From NCBI GenBank assembly GCA_016929465.1, contig JAFGIT010000139.1, forward strand, positions 1-6,948: 6,948 nt of DNA. The letters run 5' to 3'. Each line of letters begins with the position of its first letter. The first letter of the stretch is position 1. This stretch comes from JAFGIT01 sp016929465 [NCBI: Candidatus Coatesbacteria bacterium] (GTDB lineage Bacteria > B130-G9). Below, one piece after another: positions 4,881-6,948 of the stretch. A program made the position numbers and the translations under genes. The notes under the pieces are model-generated. The model searched no databases, was not told the DNA's origin, and saw only the letters and a program-made list of their open reading frames with translations.

Positions 4881-5108
4881 TTATGGGTTGCCTCTCTCCA
4901 GTCTCTCCGCCAACCACACCTTGATTATCGATTGTCGGGGCACGCAGAGACGCTTCGCCTCTTTGTCCAGCAACCGGACCATCCACACAGAAAAATCGAC
5001 GTTCACCCGCTTGTGCTCCTGTCCAGGCCGTCTTGATCTCGACAAATCGAGATGCTCGGAGATATCGCGGCCCTCGTCGAATCTCTTGTCGAATTCATTT
5101 GTCTTCAT
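4881..5108 (-). CDS. BrnA/CopG-type ribbon-helix-helix antitoxin (no adjacent toxin)
   Basis: This 75-residue protein begins MKTNEFDKRFDEGRDISEHL and continues DLSRSRRPGQEHKRVNVDF, SVWMVRLLDKEAKRLCVPRQ and SIIKVWLAERLE. This is the pattern of BrnA-like CopG antitoxins, in which an acidic N-terminal arm covers the toxin and a C-terminal ribbon-helix-helix domain binds DNA. The start is fixed by AAGGAGG at 5121-5127 (12 nt before ATG 5108). The frame is open further upstream (to 5186), but that part is only an overlap with the lipoprotein gene. BrnA normally follows a BrnT toxin gene; here the upstream gene is a lipoprotein overlapping by 14 bp, and no BrnT-like frame is visible. It could be an orphan regulator or the remains of a toxin-antitoxin pair. 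Confidence 0.82.
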   Translation of the reverse strand: MKTNEFDKRFDEGRDISEHLDLSRSRRPGQEHKRVNVDFSVWMVRLLDKEAKRLCVPRQSIIKVWLAERLERGNP

Positions 5109-5607
5109 AGATGGCAATCCCCTCCTTCTTCTCCTCAACCGGCTCATAGTGCGCGGAGGGGTCATTGGGGGCGGGGCCCATGCCATTGATCTTACCGTTC
5201 CTTCTGAAGGTCACCTGAATATCCAGAATCTTCTTCTCGAACTCACACTTCAAAAAGACCCTGTCCCATCCGTCGATTTTCGCCTTTCGAGCGCCTATCA
5301 CTCTCTTGAAGGCCCCATTCTCTGCTGTCTCAAATCCCATTCGCCACCCCTCGCGATTCATGGCGGGCGTGACCCTCTTCCGGATTCTCTCATCGAAGTG
5401 CTTCATGGCGCCCTCGAAGTCGTCTCTGGCGCGGGCCTCAAGACACTGCTGGGCGATGGCTATCTGGTCCACCTCTACCCGAGCCTCCTCCTCTTCCTCC
5501 GCTTCTTCGCAGCACACCAACAGGCATGACAACAGGAACAAAAGACCCAAAGCCAAGCATCTCCGCCTCATCATTCTTTTCCCGTCCATATCCCTTTCAT
5601 CCCCCAT
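5095..5607 (-). CDS. Lipoprotein with DUF3887-like domain
   Basis: A 170-residue protein. A basic start (MMRRRC at residues 12-17) leads into a hydrophobic segment and the lipobox LLSC (C28), or less likely C33, then a Glu-rich linker. It should be lipidated and anchored in a membrane. Residues about 52-140 (ARARDDFEGAMKHFDERIRK ... GAFKRVIGARKAKI ... FLKCEFEKKILDIQVTF ... NGKINGM) follow the pattern of the DUF3887 / NTF2-like domain, whose role is unknown. AAAGG lies 7 nt before ATG 5607, which I use, although ATG 5574 would give a more classical signal peptide. The 3' end overlaps the antitoxin start by 14 bp, so the two genes are probably one transcript. Upstream 167 bp to the FGE-like gene contain no gene. 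Confidence 0.7.
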   Translation of the reverse strand: MGDERDMDGKRMMRRRCLALGLLFLLSCLLVCCEEAEEEEEARVEVDQIAIAQQCLEARARDDFEGAMKHFDERIRKRVTPAMNREGWRMGFETAENGAFKRVIGARKAKIDGWDRVFLKCEFEKKILDIQVTFRRNGKINGMGPAPNDPSAHYEPVEEKKEGIAIYEDK

Positions 5608-5625
5608 CCTTCAGCCTTTACTACT

Positions 5626-5653
5626 CTGCGTAGCAGCGCCACGCTGCGTAGCA
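5626..5653. repeat. CTGCGTAGCA short direct repeat
   Basis: CTGCGTAGCA occurs at 5626-5635 and 5644-5653, 18 bp apart, each nearly palindromic. They lie 19-46 bp upstream of the lipoprotein start, a position where a regulator could bind. Function unknown. Confidence 0.4.
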
Positions 5654-5774
5654 CGAGCATCCCTTCGGACATCCTCTTCCCCCTTTCTCCCCGCAGCCTA
5701 CGGCAGCGGATAGTGATACCCCATATCGGCCGTGCCGGTGCCTGGCGTGCGTCGCTTTGCTAGGTTTGAGATGA

Positions 5775-6948
5775 TTATTGCGATCTGCAAAGGCGAAGAC
5801 CAAGGCCTCCAGTGTAGTTGCTGGGACTCGTGGGATCCCTACTCGCGCACCGATAGAACCAGGGAATTGCTCCAAAATTACCCCCACGAGTGACCCTCTT
5901 GGAGCGATTACTGGGGCCAAGAGGGTCAATGTCCGGATTTGGCCTCTCCTCATAATAATCATCGTCATACCAATCCCAACACCACTCCGCTGCGTTTCCA
6001 TGCATGTCGTACAAGCCCCAGGCATTGGCCTCCTTCTCGCCAACTGGATGAGGTCGGCCATTGGCATTGCCGCTCACCCATCCCGCCCTGAATATATCAG
6101 AATCCAGGTCACCCGTGTTAAATCGAGACGTTGTCCCCGCCCGGCAAGCATATTCCCATTCTGCCTCTGTCGGAAGACGATAGCCGTCTGCTGTGAAATT
6201 GCAGGAGACGTCCGCAGAGATGATCCTGTGATCAGAGGTAGAGTATTGCTTGTTTGTGATCGTGTAGCATTTGGTAAGGCCATGTGCATCCGACAGTTTG
6301 TTACAGAATTCAACGTTATCGAACCAAGTCTCGTATGTTGTCGGAAGACGATCACCTTTGAACCAGCTGAGATTCCTGCCCATGATCTCTTGCCACTGCC
6401 CTTGAGTGACCTCTGTCTCCGACATCAAGAATGCAGAGATGTGGACAGTGTGCTGCGGCTCTTCATCATCTCTATGCCATTCCTCCTCTTCAGGAGAACC
6501 CATCAAGAACGACCCGGCAGGGATCGACAACATCGTGATGTCCGTCGAAGGCCCGGCATCAAATGAGAACGGTGCGAGGCTGGCGTTGCAGACCCAGTCC
6601 GACGTTTCAGGATACATGAGGACTGCGGCGAAGGCGTAATCTCCGTCATTTCCTATTGGCGGCATTGAGCAGGGCACGTCAAGGCGCCAGTAGGGTGTCC
6701 GATGCATCGTGAACGGGCATGGGACCCATATTTCAGGTATCCAGGGCTCGATCCGATCGCTCCACCCGGCAATCTGGTAGGTGTATATGTCGCCATCAGG
6801 ATCGATCAGGCCGACATATACAGCAACGCTCATCGCCTCATCGAGATTTTCGGCAGACAAGCTCACCTCGATGGTGTCCCCCTCTTCGTAGGTATCGCTG
6901 TCAGTGTATATCGTGATTATTGGCCCGCCGTGGACCACCCCGCTTGCA
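5775..6948 (-). CDS. Sulfatase-modifying-factor/FGE-fold protein (5' end outside window)
   Basis: At least 390 residues are present; the frame is open to the window edge (…ASG before the GTG at 6938), so the true start lies outside. The N-terminal ~125 residues contain ITIYTDSDTYEEGDTIEVSL and VGLIDPDGDIYTY, a beta-sandwich-like extracellular domain. The rest is a complete formylglycine-generating-enzyme / SUMF1-type domain: SIPAGSFLMGSPEEEE, SETEVTQGQWQEIMG, GYRLPTEAEWEYACRAG, AWGLYDMHGNAAEWCWDWY, RVTRGGNFGAIPWFYRCASR, and the end GLGLRLC. The paired catalytic cysteines of true FGE near the C-terminus are not seen (a single RCASR), so sulfatase activation is unlikely. Many bacterial members of this fold are secreted or bind other ligands. 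RGGNF replaces the common RGGSW. Confidence 0.85.
   Translation of the reverse strand, partial: ASGVVHGGPIITIYTDSDTYEEGDTIEVSLSAENLDEAMSVAVYVGLIDPDGDIYTYQIAGWSDRIEPWIPEIWVPCPFTMHRTPYWRLDVPCSMPPIGNDGDYAFAAVLMYPETSDWVCNASLAPFSFDAGPSTDITMLSIPAGSFLMGSPEEEEWHRDDEEPQHTVHISAFLMSETEVTQGQWQEIMGRNLSWFKGDRLPTTYETWFDNVEFCNKLSDAHGLTKCYTITNKQYSTSDHRIISADVSCNFTADGYRLPTEAEWEYACRAGTTSRFNTGDLDSDIFRAGWVSGNANGRPHPVGEKEANAWGLYDMHGNAAEWCWDWYDDDYYEERPNPDIDPLGPSNRSKRVTRGGNFGAIPWFYRCASRDPTSPSNYTGGLGLRLCRSQ

Noticed and set aside
5725-5739. Hairpin after the FGE-like gene as a terminator
   Set aside because: On the minus strand the stem has a mismatch and only 4 good pairs, with no U-run.
5778-6566. 262-codon plus-strand frame
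   Set aside because: Antisense to the FGE-fold domain, which has all its conserved motifs; the plus translation looks like nothing.

Overview
The window looks like an accessory-rich stretch of a bacterial chromosome. The bacterial marks are a good sigma70-type promoter, Shine-Dalgarno sites, overlapping start/stop codons, a DnaJ/GrpE operon, a tRNA-Lys without encoded CCA and a lipoprotein signal. I cannot place the organism. The chaperone block is fairly GC-rich and the 2.8-4.5 kb part is visibly more AT-rich. The late genes (an extracellular-type formylglycine-generating-enzyme-fold protein and a DUF3887-like lipoprotein) would fit an uncultured lineage, but that is only an impression.

Layout. 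(1) 2-247 (+): the 3' end of a radical-SAM protein of the PflA/PflX type. (2) 397-2587 (+): a promoter and a compact protein-folding operon, fmdB-type zinc ribbon -> dnaJ -> grpE, with no dnaK in the window. The GrpE has an odd cysteine-rich N-terminus. (3) 2606-2678 (+): tRNA-Lys(TTT), 18 bp after grpE. (4) 2679-4582: an insert-like region. It carries, on the minus strand, a three-gene operon read as HicA-like toxin -> HicB antitoxin with a long C-terminal extension -> SecB-like chaperone. A promoter with an overlapping palindrome lies in front of it. (5) 4583-4752: a truncated tRNA-like remnant followed by a second copy (about 83% identical over 126 ungapped bp, offset 1956) of the sequence that follows the tRNA-Lys gene. 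Each copy ends in a pair of 11-bp-spaced short repeats that look like integrase arm-type sites. (6) 4881-6948 (-): an FGE/SUMF-fold protein (N-terminus beyond the window), a lipoprotein, and a BrnA/CopG-type ribbon-helix-helix antitoxin without its toxin.

How the parts relate. FmdB, DnaJ and GrpE form a translationally linked general-chaperone operon; DnaJ and GrpE need a DnaK encoded elsewhere. The HicA/HicB/SecB cluster has the gene order of a toxin-antitoxin-chaperone (TAC) module. The antitoxin's extra C-terminal 60 or so residues are the natural candidate for the chaperone-dependent segment. The tRNA gene, the remnant and the repeats suggest that this module came in by tRNA-targeted site-specific integration, possibly in serial or tandem events, with the integrase now missing or outside the window. 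The TAC module and its att-like frame are the most interesting content.
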